A stretch of 21,714 nt of DNA from a virus. Below the pieces are notes generated by a model. That model saw only the letters and a program-made list of their open reading frames with translations. It was not told the DNA's origin and ran no database searches. The translations under genes were made by a program, and so were the position numbers. Where the stretch lies: positions 1-21,714 of the IMG/VR virus record IMGVR_UViG_3300007539_000266, one strand, 5' to 3'. Below, in pieces: positions 1 to 6,421 of the stretch. Numbering within the stretch: the first letter of the stretch is position 1; every line of letters begins with the position of its first letter.

Positions 1-2
1 AC

Positions 3-167
3 CACTTTCAGCTAGTACCGCTATACGGTTTTGCTATAGGCTATCTTTATTACCACCCTTCGCACGAGGATATAGATATAGTAGACGATGATACCGAATG
101 GAGTAAGCACCAAGTATGCTTAGGAATATTTGCTATAATTGTTACGACGTGGAGGGACTTAGACTAG
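3..167 (+). CDS. Small membrane protein, C-terminal part (5' end outside window)
   Basis: An open frame enters from the left edge and ends with TAG at 165-167, giving 54 residues with no start codon in view. It has two hydrophobic stretches: one at the beginning (FQLVPLYGFAIGYLYY) and one near the end (CLGIFAIIVTTW). They are separated by an acidic segment containing three consecutive Asp. This is the pattern of a small integral membrane protein with two helices and a short acidic loop. It overlaps the sigma-like gene by 52 bases if that gene starts at 116, or by 19 bases if it starts at the GTG at 149. The function is unknown. I recall small membrane proteins in this position in other flavobacterial phages, which is memory and not a search. 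That the frame is coding is fairly likely; its role is a guess. Confidence 0.5.
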   Translation, partial: HFQLVPLYGFAIGYLYYHPSHEDIDIVDDDTEWSKHQVCLGIFAIIVTTWRDLD

Positions 168-622
168 CTTACAAAAAGCATAGGGACTGGATCGAAATAG
201 TACAGTCCTTCGGCTGCAACATAGAGACGGCAGAAGATCTGGTTAGCGAAATGTATATTAAACTAGATAAGGCTATAAAGGACGGGCGGGATATATCGTA
301 TAACAACGACATAAACCACCTATATATATTTAAGATCCTTACGACCTTGTTTTTAGATCTAAAACGTAAAGAGGCTAGAATGGTGCTGGTGGAATATAAT
401 AAGACGATCGACAACCGACCAAACGAATACGTAGACTACGAGAAGAACTACGAAAAAATACTAGATACCTTAGACGGCTTATACTGGTACGATCAGAAGG
501 TATACGAAATAATCGAGAGCGGAGAGAGTATCGCGGAACTTAGTAAAAAGACTAAGATATCGTACTACTCCCTTTATCGTACCTATAACAGAGTAAAACA
601 AATTTTAAAAGACACACTATGA
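116..622 (+). CDS. Sigma-70-like RNA polymerase sigma factor
   Basis: This 168-residue protein has the layout of a small two-domain sigma-70-family factor. Residues about 14-85 look like region 2, with an AEDLVSEMYIKL segment at 39-50 resembling the AED-hxQE-hF-K pattern of region 2 and a later FLDLKRKEAR helix. Residues about 134-166 (SIAELSKKTKISYYSLYRTYNRVKQIL) form a helix-turn-helix like region 4. The role would be to redirect host RNA polymerase, or act as a transcriptional activator, in the phage programme. A GTG at 149 is an alternative start that trims 11 residues and shortens the overlap with the upstream frame; the sigma-like homology only begins around there. It overlaps the next gene by an ATGA. 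The four late-promoter-like elements in this window are the obvious candidate targets, but that link is inference. Confidence 0.72.
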   Translation: MLRNICYNCYDVEGLRLAYKKHRDWIEIVQSFGCNIETAEDLVSEMYIKLDKAIKDGRDISYNNDINHLYIFKILTTLFLDLKRKEARMVLVEYNKTIDNRPNEYVDYEKNYEKILDTLDGLYWYDQKVYEIIESGESIAELSKKTKISYYSLYRTYNRVKQILKDTL

Positions 623-798
623 GCAAAAACAAAATTATCGAAGTCGAGATAGTAGAAGCCGAAGACTTAATTACTGGAGCAAGAATAGAACCAGAAAACG
701 AAATGCCTATAGAGATCTCCGCTGCGATCTGCGCAGGGGCGGTACTAGGGCTTATCGTTTCCTACGGATTAATACAAATTATATATTTATTACTATGA
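619..798 (+). CDS. Small single-pass membrane protein
   Basis: This 59-residue gene starts at the ATG in the ATGA overlap with the sigma-like gene and ends TGA at 796-798, itself overlapping the next ATG at 795. The first 30 residues are hydrophilic and acidic (IIEVEIVEAEDL, then EPENEMPIE). Residues about 33-59 are a single hydrophobic helix (ISAAICAGAVLGLIVSYGL onward) ending close to the C terminus. The tight coupling on both sides supports a real gene. It looks like a tail-anchored membrane protein. It could be a holin-type or superinfection-exclusion protein, but nothing in the sequence decides this. The function is not recognised. Confidence 0.6.
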   Translation: MSKNKIIEVEIVEAEDLITGARIEPENEMPIEISAAICAGAVLGLIVSYGLIQIIYLLL

Positions 799-992
799 AG
801 ATAGGCTGCTACATAAAGTTAGGGACTATGGTACACGCTATTACGGAACTCCTTACGTTTGGTAATGCGTATCCCGTAGCCCTATGGGTAGCCCGTAAGT
901 TTGGTAAAAACGACTGCGGGTGCTACGAGCGAGAAATGTATCTAAACTCCTTAACCTGCAAAGATGACGAGCGAGGACCAGATAGCGTATAA
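795..992 (+). CDS. Small CGC-motif protein, hypothetical
   Basis: This 65-residue protein starts in an ATGA overlap with the upstream membrane protein gene. It has an N-terminal helical part (about 10-36) with a moderately hydrophobic stretch. A compact Cys motif follows: C41-G-C43, then R46, L50 and N51, and a further Cys at 55. The D-C-G-C-x-x-R-x-x-x-L-N arrangement is one I recall at the C terminus of small proteins in Bacteroidetes phages, near the packaging genes. It may bind metal, but with only three or four Cys this is unproven. The end overlaps the next gene by 29 bases in a different frame. No function is assigned. Confidence 0.65.
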   Translation: MKIGCYIKLGTMVHAITELLTFGNAYPVALWVARKFGKNDCGCYEREMYLNSLTCKDDERGPDSV

Positions 993-1167
993 ACCGATAT
1001 ACGATAAACAACCTACCAGCGTAATAATCCACGAAGACTTAAAGGTTATTTCTAGGCTCCACGCGAAGTACTTTAACCACAAAGAGTACGTACCTTGTAC
1101 CTGCAACTGGAAGCTAGTAAAGAAGTGGATAAACGCATTAAATGAATTATATGAAGAACAACTATGA
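964..1167 (+). CDS. Small CxC-motif protein, hypothetical
   Basis: This 67-residue protein starts inside the end of the preceding gene and ends inside the start of the following one. The central part has H33, H39 and the C45-T-C47 pair within ISRLHAKYFNHKEYVPCTCN, followed by a helical C terminus (LVKKWINALNELYEE). The H-x5-H-x5-C-x-C spacing would suit a small zinc site, but that is only a possibility. It belongs with its neighbours to a string of tightly overlapping small genes after the sigma-like factor, so it is co-transcribed and probably expressed early or mid infection. No function is recognised. Confidence 0.6.
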   Translation: MTSEDQIAYKPIYDKQPTSVIIHEDLKVISRLHAKYFNHKEYVPCTCNWKLVKKWINALNELYEEQL

Positions 1168-1609
1168 GGATCTAGAAAAAGCCGTCGTAGCCGTATGTAA
1201 CCTTATAGGCTGGGATCTTAAATGGGTAGGCGATAAAAATTATTGCTACGATGCTTACGGTTTTACGATCAAAGGGAACTCTTGCATTATGGAAATGAAA
1301 TTTAGAACGACGTACTACGAAACTAAAATGATCGAGAAGAAAAAGTACGACGCGATTATGAATTTACCAGAGTGCGTTAAACTCTATTTCGTAAACGATC
1401 CTAAGGGTAGCTACGTCTACCACCTTAACGATTTAGTCCTACCAGATTTAGAAGTAAAGCAGTTACCCGAAACGACCTACTGGAACGCCCAGAAGGTACG
1501 CAAGGAGGTATACTACCTAGAAGAGAGTCAAGCCGTAGTCTTCGACGAGACCCCGATAGATCTACACCAGAAGTTTAAAGAGTTCAGCGCAAAAAAAAAG
1601 GGGGCGTAA
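1142..1609 (+). CDS. Probable PD-(D/E)XK-type nuclease-like protein
   Basis: This 155-residue protein has an N-terminal helix, then a beta-rich core holding D37 (YDAYG) and an E51-M-K53 motif at the end of a strand (CIMEMKFR). These match the D...ExK arrangement of the PD-(D/E)XK nuclease fold as seen in Holliday-junction resolvases and restriction-like enzymes. A helix rich in Lys and Glu follows (TKMIEKKKYDAIM). The active-site match is suggestive only; no full family is recognised. Two start codons are possible, ATG at 1142 and ATG at 1151, differing by three residues. The TAA at 1607-1609 lies in the loop of the terminator that ends this operon. It could act in DNA processing with the exonuclease gene further right. 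Confidence 0.5.
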   Translation: MNYMKNNYEDLEKAVVAVCNLIGWDLKWVGDKNYCYDAYGFTIKGNSCIMEMKFRTTYYETKMIEKKKYDAIMNLPECVKLYFVNDPKGSYVYHLNDLVLPDLEVKQLPETTYWNAQKVRKEVYYLEESQAVVFDETPIDLHQKFKEFSAKKKGA

Positions 1610-1625
1610 TTGCCCCCCGTTTTTA
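1591..1625. terminator. Bidirectional rho-independent terminator
   Basis: The hairpin is GGGGGC (1600-1605), loop GTAATT, GCCCCC (1612-1617). It has nine A on the left (1591-1599) and a T run on the right (1620-1624), so it can work on both strands. It separates the rightward operon from the convergent gene at 1623-1940. The stop codon of the rightward gene is in the loop, and the stop codon of the leftward gene touches the T run. Confidence 0.85.
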
Positions 1626-1940
1626 ATACCAGTCTTCGGGTATAAGGTCCTCTACTTTTCGGTATAACCTAAGTATCTCCGTACTTGTTAACGCTTTCAG
1701 TTCATAAGTAGGAAACTCGCGATCTTCGTAGTAGCAGTTTTCAAAAGTAACCTCTAAGTAAACGCACTCTAGAAACGGACTAACAACCGTAAATTTAACG
1801 TCGAAATAATCCCAACCTATAGTAAAGGTCTTAGGTTCTAGATCTACTCTCTCATCTACTCGTTTAGATAATTCGCAGAACTTGCGGACGAGTTCAATAG
1901 TGAACGTAACCGCGTTCTCGGTATCAATGCTTGTTTTCAT
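1623..1940 (-). CDS. Reverse-strand hypothetical protein
   Basis: This 105-residue protein is the only convincing gene on the - strand. It is acidic, with an N-terminal helix (about 14-30, TFTIELVRKFCELSKRV), a beta-rich middle (FTIGWDYFDVKFTVV, CVYLEVTFENCYYED) and a C-terminal helix (STEILRLYRKVEDLIPEDW). It runs into the shared hairpin terminator at its 3' end. It has its own promoter candidate at 1994-2024 with an A/T-rich leader of about 45 bases. No family is recognised. A lone reverse gene with its own promoter and terminator fits a moron or a gene under separate control. The composition is like that of the neighbours. Confidence 0.72.
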   Translation of the reverse strand: MKTSIDTENAVTFTIELVRKFCELSKRVDERVDLEPKTFTIGWDYFDVKFTVVSPFLECVYLEVTFENCYYEDREFPTYELKALTSTEILRLYRKVEDLIPEDWY

Positions 1941-1993
1941 TGTTTTAGTGATTTAAATTAAGTCAAAGAACTTCGTTAAACTAATAACGTACT

Positions 1994-2024
1994 ATAATAT
2001 ACTGAATATCAACGACTTAACCAA
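1994..2024 (-). promoter_or_regulatory. Candidate promoter for the reverse-strand gene
   Basis: Read on the - strand there is a TTG (2022-2024) within a TTTTTTTGG context, then 20 bases, then TATATTAT (1994-2001). This approximates the Bacteroidetes TTG / TAnnTTTG arrangement. It would start transcription near 1987, about 45 bases before the ATG. The match is partial at the -7 box. Confidence 0.4.
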
Positions 2025-2039
2025 AAAAATACAGAAATA

Positions 2040-2080
2040 TAACAAAACGACCCTAAATTGTTATAAATGTAACAAAATGC
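2040..2080. promoter_or_regulatory. Candidate operator region between divergent genes
   Basis: The sequence TAACAAAA(C/T)G occurs twice in the same orientation, at 2040-2049 and 2070-2079, 30 bases apart (about three helical turns). The second copy is also half of an inverted repeat, TTGTTA (2058-2063), six bases, TAACAA (2070-2075). The block lies between the two divergent promoter candidates, where a regulator of both would bind. The protein is unknown. Confidence 0.35.
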
Positions 2081-2108
2081 ACAGTCTTAGAATTTTTGTT
2101 TATATTAG
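2077..2108 (+). promoter_or_regulatory. Candidate promoter for the 2146-4424 operon
   Basis: A TATATTAG (2101-2108) followed by CGG matches TAnnTTTG in all but one position. It has ATG in place of TTG at 2077-2079, with 21 bases between. The downstream leader (GCGGTAATAATTAACAAA) is very like that after the promoter candidate at 5945-5975, which supports a shared promoter class. Confidence 0.4.
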
Positions 2109-2145
2109 CGGTAATAATTAACAAATCTAATTTAATTTACACACT

Positions 2146-2496
2146 ATGAAAGGTTTTCACTTAGAACTAGGACCAGAGGGTACAGTAACGAATAACGTAT
2201 TATACCCTAGATTTTTAAAAGCGATGAGTATTATTATTGATCGCGTAATGCACGAACACGTAGACGGAGTACCCGTACTTGACGAGGAAATTATCGAGGG
2301 TATCGGATACAACGACTCCAGCGGATACATTTACGTATATTTCTGTAGCGGTATCGCAGCGTGTATCGAAGAGTGGGTAGGACACAAAAACGACCCTAAC
2401 GACGTATTTTATATTTTAACAGATCCCGAAACGGGCGAAGAGTTCGAATTTGATACTTACCCCTTAGCGATCGAGAAGCAGCAAAAATTATATTAA
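2146..2496 (+). CDS. Hypothetical acidic protein
   Basis: This 116-residue acidic protein is the first gene after the divergent regulatory region, with an A/T-rich leader and no Shine-Dalgarno sequence. It has an N-terminal helix (LYPRFLKAMSIIIDRVMHEHVDG), a beta-rich centre (SGYIYVYFC), and a C-terminal segment with VFYILTDPETGEEFEFDTY. No known family is recognised. It shows a weak resemblance in layout to the next gene: a helix ending in VDG and later an aromatic VFYI/FVYFC strand. The two may be distant paralogues. The position at the head of an operon leading to an exonuclease gene suggests an early or accessory function. Confidence 0.65.
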   Translation: MKGFHLELGPEGTVTNNVLYPRFLKAMSIIIDRVMHEHVDGVPVLDEEIIEGIGYNDSSGYIYVYFCSGIAACIEEWVGHKNDPNDVFYILTDPETGEEFEFDTYPLAIEKQQKLY

Positions 2497-2526
2497 TTAA
2501 AATTGTCTAACTTAAAACCCGAAACA

Positions 2527-2934
2527 ATGGAAGACACTAAAACTAGTTTGCATAAACTATTGATCAACGCGAAGGAGCCTAATATGAACAGAGGCGAAAC
2601 GGCACTACTTAACCCGTCAGTATTGAACGCTTTAAGCCGTCTAAAAGAGACGATCTTAGAGACTAGAGTAGACGGTAAGCACTTAGGTATAGAAGCTATA
2701 CAGTATTGTACTGTAGAAGAACACCTAGCGATACATACCGACTACAACGACTTGCAGGTATGTATAAGTATATCGGACTTTCAAGCTATGCATAATGGGT
2801 TCGTATATTTTTGTATTCAAGACGAAAACCAGCTTAGGCACTTTCGTACTTTTTTGGATTATCAAAAATGGCTAGAAGGATACAAAGAAGCTAAGGTCTT
2901 AGAGGCGGTTTATTATTTAGAAAATAATGGCTAA
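2527..2934 (+). CDS. Hypothetical protein
   Basis: I chose ATG 2527 over the upstream TTG at 2503, because ATG is the usual start here and the eight extra residues look like leader. The protein is 135 residues. It has a helix (LLNPSVLNALSRLKETILE) followed by TRVDG, a beta part (LAIHTDYNDLQVCISI), an aromatic strand (FVYFCIQDEN), then a helical C terminus. It may be a paralogue of the preceding gene. No family is recognised. It overlaps the following gene by 8 bases, so the two are translationally coupled. Confidence 0.6.
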   Translation: MEDTKTSLHKLLINAKEPNMNRGETALLNPSVLNALSRLKETILETRVDGKHLGIEAIQYCTVEEHLAIHTDYNDLQVCISISDFQAMHNGFVYFCIQDENQLRHFRTFLDYQKWLEGYKEAKVLEAVYYLENNG

Positions 2935-3256
2935 CAAGATCGAGATACAAGACGAGACGCTTTACCTCGATGACGCAGAAGTAATAGCGAAGATCTTAAA
3001 GACTCAAAGTGAGCGCAAGACAAGCGAGACCCTTAACGAACTTACTACACGGTTCGTTAGGGTTTTTTCGTATGTTGGTAGACTTCATAACGCAAGATGG
3101 ACTTACCAGCATTTATTAAGGGACCTAGAAGAAAAGGTTTTAAAGTACAAGGAAGAAGCTAAGGAACTCGATAAACTCCGACAAGAGAACAAAGCCCTAG
3201 CAGAAGAGAACGATATATTAACAAAAGAGGTTTACGCCTTAGAGCAAAGAATATGA
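2927..3256 (+). CDS. Coiled-coil protein, hypothetical
   Basis: This is a 109-residue protein. Residues about 1-25 contain two short strands (IEIQDETLYLDDAEVIAKIL). From about 35 on it is helical, and residues about 65-109 form a heptad-rich coiled coil (LLRDLEEKVLKYKEEAKEL, then repeats of L and E/K). It overlaps the exonuclease gene by 4 bases (ATGA) and the upstream gene by 8. It would form dimers or higher oligomers and could be a partner of the downstream exonuclease, as the close coupling hints. That pairing is inference only. Confidence 0.62.
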   Translation: MANKIEIQDETLYLDDAEVIAKILKTQSERKTSETLNELTTRFVRVFSYVGRLHNARWTYQHLLRDLEEKVLKYKEEAKELDKLRQENKALAEENDILTKEVYALEQRI

Positions 3257-4017
3257 AATTATTAGACGGCAAGGTATGGGATCGTACCGAACTATTAGAG
3301 AAGATGCGAGACGATGAGTTTTACTACGGATACTTAAAAACGGCTGCGCTTAGTTCGTCTTCCGTAAAGAAACTATTAGAGTCTCCTAAAGTATACCACT
3401 ACGTAACCAAGTACGCACAGAAGGATACAAAAGGATTAATCGAGGGTAGGCTATTACACCTATCCGTATTAGAACCGCAGAAGTTCGAAGAGTTACGTTT
3501 TGTAGACGTGGTAAGTAAGAACACCAAAGCGTACAAAGAAGCGAAGCAGGAGTACGGAGAAGTATATACCAAAAGAGAACGAGAAGAAACCGAACGACTG
3601 ACCGACGCGATATTTAGAAATAAGTTTGCTATGGATCTACTTAGCGACGCGGAGTATGAAGTACCAGCAATAGGCAATATATTAAACTACCCCTTTAGAG
3701 GAAAGGCAGACGTACTAGGAAGCGTTATCGTAGATCTAAAGACAACTACAGACGTAGGAGCCTTCGAGAGACACACCGCAACTAAATACGGGTACGACGT
3801 ACAAGCGTTCATATACTGTAACTTATTCAATAAATCGTATAAGGAGTTCTGGTTTTTAGTGATCGATAAAAAAAGTCTAGATATCGGTATATTTGACGTA
3901 AGCGAAAAAGCCTACTACGAAGGCGAAAAAAAACTAATGTTTGCAATAGATCGTTATAAGCAGTTCTTCGAACAAGGGGAGAGCCTAGACGATTACATAA
4001 TACGAGGGACAATATGA
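3253..4017 (+). CDS. PD-(D/E)XK exonuclease (Cas4/RecE-like)
   Basis: This 254-residue protein carries the complete motif set of the RecB/Cas4/RecE-like PD-(D/E)XK nucleases. It has G65-R-L-L-H69 followed by LEPQKF, then GKAD with D153, V-D161-L-K163-T-T, and the downstream Y-D-V-Q184-A-F-I-Y188 (QxxxY). D153, D161 and K163 would coordinate the metal and carry out phosphodiester cleavage. H69 and Q184/Y188 are accessory conserved residues. Phage members of this group (similar to exodeoxyribonuclease VIII) resect dsDNA ends 5' to 3' for single-strand annealing recombination. No annealing protein (RecT, Erf) is visible in this window, so a partner may lie outside it or be the coiled-coil gene before it. 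It overlaps both neighbours by 4 bases. Confidence 0.82.
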   Translation: MKLLDGKVWDRTELLEKMRDDEFYYGYLKTAALSSSSVKKLLESPKVYHYVTKYAQKDTKGLIEGRLLHLSVLEPQKFEELRFVDVVSKNTKAYKEAKQEYGEVYTKREREETERLTDAIFRNKFAMDLLSDAEYEVPAIGNILNYPFRGKADVLGSVIVDLKTTTDVGAFERHTATKYGYDVQAFIYCNLFNKSYKEFWFLVIDKKSLDIGIFDVSEKAYYEGEKKLMFAIDRYKQFFEQGESLDDYIIRGTI

Positions 4018-4424
4018 AGCCAGACTACGTTAAAAATCGCATAATAGGCGAACTAGGAATAAACATATTTAAGAGGACCCGACAGAGGGAATACGTAGAC
4101 GGTAGGGCGTTATTCTATTATATCCTACGAACCAAGTACAACTATAGGTATAGAGAGATCGTAAACATAACAAAAGAGTACGGCTATCCGATAACGCATT
4201 GTACAATAGTGTACACCTTAAAAAACTTCGATGACGTTACGATGAGGTATAACCCGCATTTTAAGCAACTGGCAGACGATCTGCTAGACGATGCGACTTA
4301 TTACCGTAACAAGAACCTAAAGTATATAAGTCTTAACGTAGGAGTCCTTAAACCTATCGAGATCGACGTACTAAGGGAATACATAGAAGATAGGGTAAAT
4401 AATATTAGATACGTTGAGGTTTAA
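4014..4424 (+). CDS. DnaA domain IV-like DNA-binding protein
   Basis: This is a 136-residue basic protein. Residues about 21-75 resemble the C-terminal DNA-binding domain of DnaA. A basic start (TRQREYVDGRALFYYILR) is followed by a helix-turn-helix (YRYREIVNITKEYG) and the segment T-H62-C-T-I-V-Y-T-L (61-69), which lines up with the DnaA signature DHSTVLYA. The AAA+ domain is absent, so it binds DNA but would not hydrolyse ATP. It could mark a replication origin, regulate the adjacent operon or serve packaging. It lies just before the terminase genes and overlaps the exonuclease gene by 4 bases. The similarity is judged by eye from the motif and helix order. Confidence 0.5.
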   Translation: MKPDYVKNRIIGELGINIFKRTRQREYVDGRALFYYILRTKYNYRYREIVNITKEYGYPITHCTIVYTLKNFDDVTMRYNPHFKQLADDLLDDATYYRNKNLKYISLNVGVLKPIEIDVLREYIEDRVNNIRYVEV

Positions 4425-4433
4425 TTTTTTTTT

Positions 4434-4446
4434 ACGTTATATAGGT
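4434..4446 (+). promoter_or_regulatory. Late-promoter-like element, copy A (terminase)
   Basis: ACGTTATATAG starts at 4434 after a run of ten T. It is identical to the copies at 6480 and 17961, and one base off at 13293. The base pattern extends to GTATAA, so the TAT that overlaps the start codon in the other copies is kept here although the ATG is not. The terminase small subunit starts 41 bases after the element begins. This copy therefore separates the DNA motif from any start-codon role. Confidence 0.55.
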
Positions 4447-4474
4447 ATAATTGATTAATCAAAGTTTATCAAAT

Positions 4475-4738
4475 ATGGACGGACGAATAAATAACGGAGG
4501 GAAGCGCGAAGGTGCAGGGCGTAAACCAAAGGACGCAGAGCAGAAACTTATAGAGCGTTTAGATGCGTTAATAGATAAAGAGGAAGCTATCGAGATCCTT
4601 AAAAACAAAATGCACGACGGAGATATGAGAGCGTTACAGTTATACTTTAATTACCGATACGGTAAGCCTAAAGAGAGCGTAGAACTAAGCAGCGAAGGAT
4701 TTAACTTAAACTTCCGCGATCTGGTTAAATTTGATTAG
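4475..4738 (+). CDS. terS: Terminase small subunit
   Basis: The ATG at 4475 gives 87 residues beginning MDGRINNGGKREGAGRKPKD. The GG-K-R-x-GAGRKP motif is a hallmark of the N terminus of small terminase subunits in Gram-negative and Bacteroidetes phages. A TTG at 4451 gives a longer frame that I regard as leader. The rest is helical (KLIERLDALIDKEEAIEILKN, then MRALQLYFNYRYGKPKES), as expected for the oligomerisation and DNA-recognition parts. It recognises viral DNA and hands it to the large subunit, whose gene follows with an 8-base overlap. It is short for a small terminase, but within the usual range for this type. Confidence 0.82.
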   Translation: MDGRINNGGKREGAGRKPKDAEQKLIERLDALIDKEEAIEILKNKMHDGDMRALQLYFNYRYGKPKESVELSSEGFNLNFRDLVKFD

Positions 4739-5927
4739 CCTACAGAAGCAATACAAGTTAATCCCGAACTCGGATACAAGGTATACGATCATTACGGGGG
4801 GAAGGGGTAGTGGTAAGAGTTTTAATATTACTACCCTTATCCTTTGGCTAACGATGGAGCGCGGACACGTAATATTATTTACGAGGTTTACGCTCAAGTC
4901 TGCGCATATTTCCATAATACCAGAATTTTTAGAGAAAATAGATCTACTCGATATGGGTAGGTTTTTTTATATAACCAAAGACGAGATTATTAATAAGGAG
5001 ACGGGCAGTAAGATACTCTTCAAGGGTATTAAGACCAGTAGCGGAGACCAGACGGCAAACCTTAAATCGTTACAAGGGGTCAGTACTTGGATCCTAGACG
5101 AAGCAGAAGAACTTACCGACGAGACTATATTTGACAAGATAGATCTATCGATACGCCACAAGACGTTACAGAATAGGGTAATACTTATAATGAACCCAGC
5201 GACTAAAGAGCATTTCGTATATAAGCGTTTCTTCGAGGACAAAGGCGTACAAGAGGGATCCGTAATATCTAAAGGGGATACGACGTATATACATACGACA
5301 TACCTAGACAACTTAAAAAACCTATCGGAGTCCTTTATACAACAAGCGGAGGTAATGAAGAACCGCAGACCAGAACGATATAAGCATATAATGCTGGGTG
5401 GCTGGTTAAATAAAGCCGAAGGGGTTATATTTCAAAACTGGACTATAGGAGAGTTTCCACAAGGAGACAGTATGTACGGACAAGATTACGGAATGACGGA
5501 TCCTACCGTATTAGTGCAAGTCTTAATAGATCGATCTAGAAAAACGATATACCTAAAAGAGTGCTACTACAAGTATAACTTAACGACCAGCGAGATACGA
5601 TCCCTTAACAGACAGTACGCAGGTAACAGACTAATAATAGCCGACTCCGCAGAGAAGAGACTTATAACAGAACTAAAAGCGGACCTAAACATAAAAGGGA
5701 TACAAAAGACTACTATTTCGGAAGGTATTACGATTATGCAGGACTACGACCTCGTAATAGATCCCAGCAGTAAGAACCTAATAAAAGAACTCAATAACTA
5801 CGTATGGCTAGACACTAAGAGCAACACACCAAAAGATAACGGTTACGATCATTTGATCGACGCAGCGAGGTATTGTATTACGTACCAACTGAAAAACCCG
5901 AACTACGGCAGTTATGCAGTACGATAA
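4731..5927 (+). CDS. terL: Terminase large subunit (Terminase_3 / PBSX type)
   Basis: This 398-residue ATPase-nuclease packages DNA into the prohead. Walker A is G23-G-R-G-S-G-K29-S. Walker B with the catalytic Glu is W-I-L-D123-E124-A-E-E. A coupling motif lies near MNPATK (154-159). The C-terminal RNase H-like nuclease has D252 (YGQDYG), D305 (IIADSA) and D373/D377 (DHLIDAARY), the usual acidic triad. The start is TTG at 4731. In this frame there is a stop at 4707-4709 and no ATG or GTG between it and the Walker A coding part, so TTG is the only plausible start. The frame overlaps terS by 8 bases. After it come 78 bases with a promoter candidate and no other gene. Confidence 0.93.
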   Translation: MISLQKQYKLIPNSDTRYTIITGGRGSGKSFNITTLILWLTMERGHVILFTRFTLKSAHISIIPEFLEKIDLLDMGRFFYITKDEIINKETGSKILFKGIKTSSGDQTANLKSLQGVSTWILDEAEELTDETIFDKIDLSIRHKTLQNRVILIMNPATKEHFVYKRFFEDKGVQEGSVISKGDTTYIHTTYLDNLKNLSESFIQQAEVMKNRRPERYKHIMLGGWLNKAEGVIFQNWTIGEFPQGDSMYGQDYGMTDPTVLVQVLIDRSRKTIYLKECYYKYNLTTSEIRSLNRQYAGNRLIIADSAEKRLITELKADLNIKGIQKTTISEGITIMQDYDLVIDPSSKNLIKELNNYVWLDTKSNTPKDNGYDHLIDAARYCITYQLKNPNYGSYAVR

Positions 5928-5944
5928 AAAAAATGTTTATTTCT

Positions 5945-5975
5945 TTGGAGATTACTAACATTTATTATTATATTG
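5945..5975 (+). promoter_or_regulatory. Candidate host-type promoter for 6006 gene
   Basis: TTG (5945-5947, in TTTCTTTGG), then 21 bases, then TATATTG (5969-5975), which lacks one T of TAnnTTTG. The following GCGGGAAATAACTTAAAAC is close to the leader after the 2101 promoter candidate. Transcription would begin about 20 bases before the ATG at 6006. Confidence 0.42.
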
Positions 5976-6005
5976 CGGGAAATAACTTAAAACAAAATAT
6001 TTATT

Positions 6006-6365
6006 ATGTACGGAATTTTAAACGAAGAAATGGTCTACGTAAAATTTAAAAGCGCGGATACCTTAAAAAAATTAGCGAATATGAGATTATCTTATAAGAT
6101 GAAGAGCGAAGGTTTTTCTCTTAATACTAAAGGGGTAATAGACTATATCGATAGCTGGTTAGAATGGTCGCAGGAAAGCGAAGAGCCAGTAACAGAGCGT
6201 AAGGATATTCTAGATCAAATAGCTTCTACTTTAGTATACAGTAATGTACACTTAATGAACTGTAAGACTAGATCCGAGATAAGTAACCAAGAGACAGACG
6301 AGGTTTATAAGTGGACCGTTAGAATTTTAGACCACCACTTAGACAAGTTTAACTGTAGTAAATAA
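6006..6365 (+). CDS. Hypothetical protein between terminase and tail genes
   Basis: This is a 119-residue, mostly helical protein starting MYGILNEEMVYVKF. Helices lie at about 18-30 (ADTLKKLANMRLSYK) and 42-55, and at the C terminus (VYKWTVRILDHHLDKF). One Cys is at 86 (NCKTRS) and a second near the C-terminal end. It has its own promoter candidate (5945-5975) and is followed by a terminator at 6422-6450, so it forms a one-gene unit inserted between the late terminase and tail operons. No family is recognised. The separate control suggests an accessory or early gene rather than a virion part. Confidence 0.7.
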   Translation: MYGILNEEMVYVKFKSADTLKKLANMRLSYKMKSEGFSLNTKGVIDYIDSWLEWSQESEEPVTERKDILDQIASTLVYSNVHLMNCKTRSEISNQETDEVYKWTVRILDHHLDKFNCSK

Positions 6366-6371
6366 AATTGC

Positions 6372-6379
6372 TATATTTG
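6372..6379 (+). promoter_or_regulatory. TATATTTG -7-like box, possible promoter
   Basis: TATATTTG is an exact match to the TAnnTTTG box of Bacteroidetes housekeeping promoters. The TTG expected 21 bases upstream is only TTT (6348-6350). A transcript from here would run into the terminator at 6422-6450 after about 65 bases without any gene. It may be fortuitous. Confidence 0.28.
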
Positions 6380-6421
6380 TAATACGCTTTTTTCATTAGT
6401 GTATTTAGATTAGTTAGGTAT

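Noticed and set aside
4451-4474. TTG start for the small terminase subunit
   Set aside because: The eight extra residues precede the usual MDGRINNGGKREGAGRKP start. ATG at 4475 fits better.
4967-5311. Reverse-strand frame of 114 codons inside the large terminase gene
   Set aside because: It lies fully inside the large terminase frame, which holds Walker B and the coupling motif here. No signals support the reverse frame.
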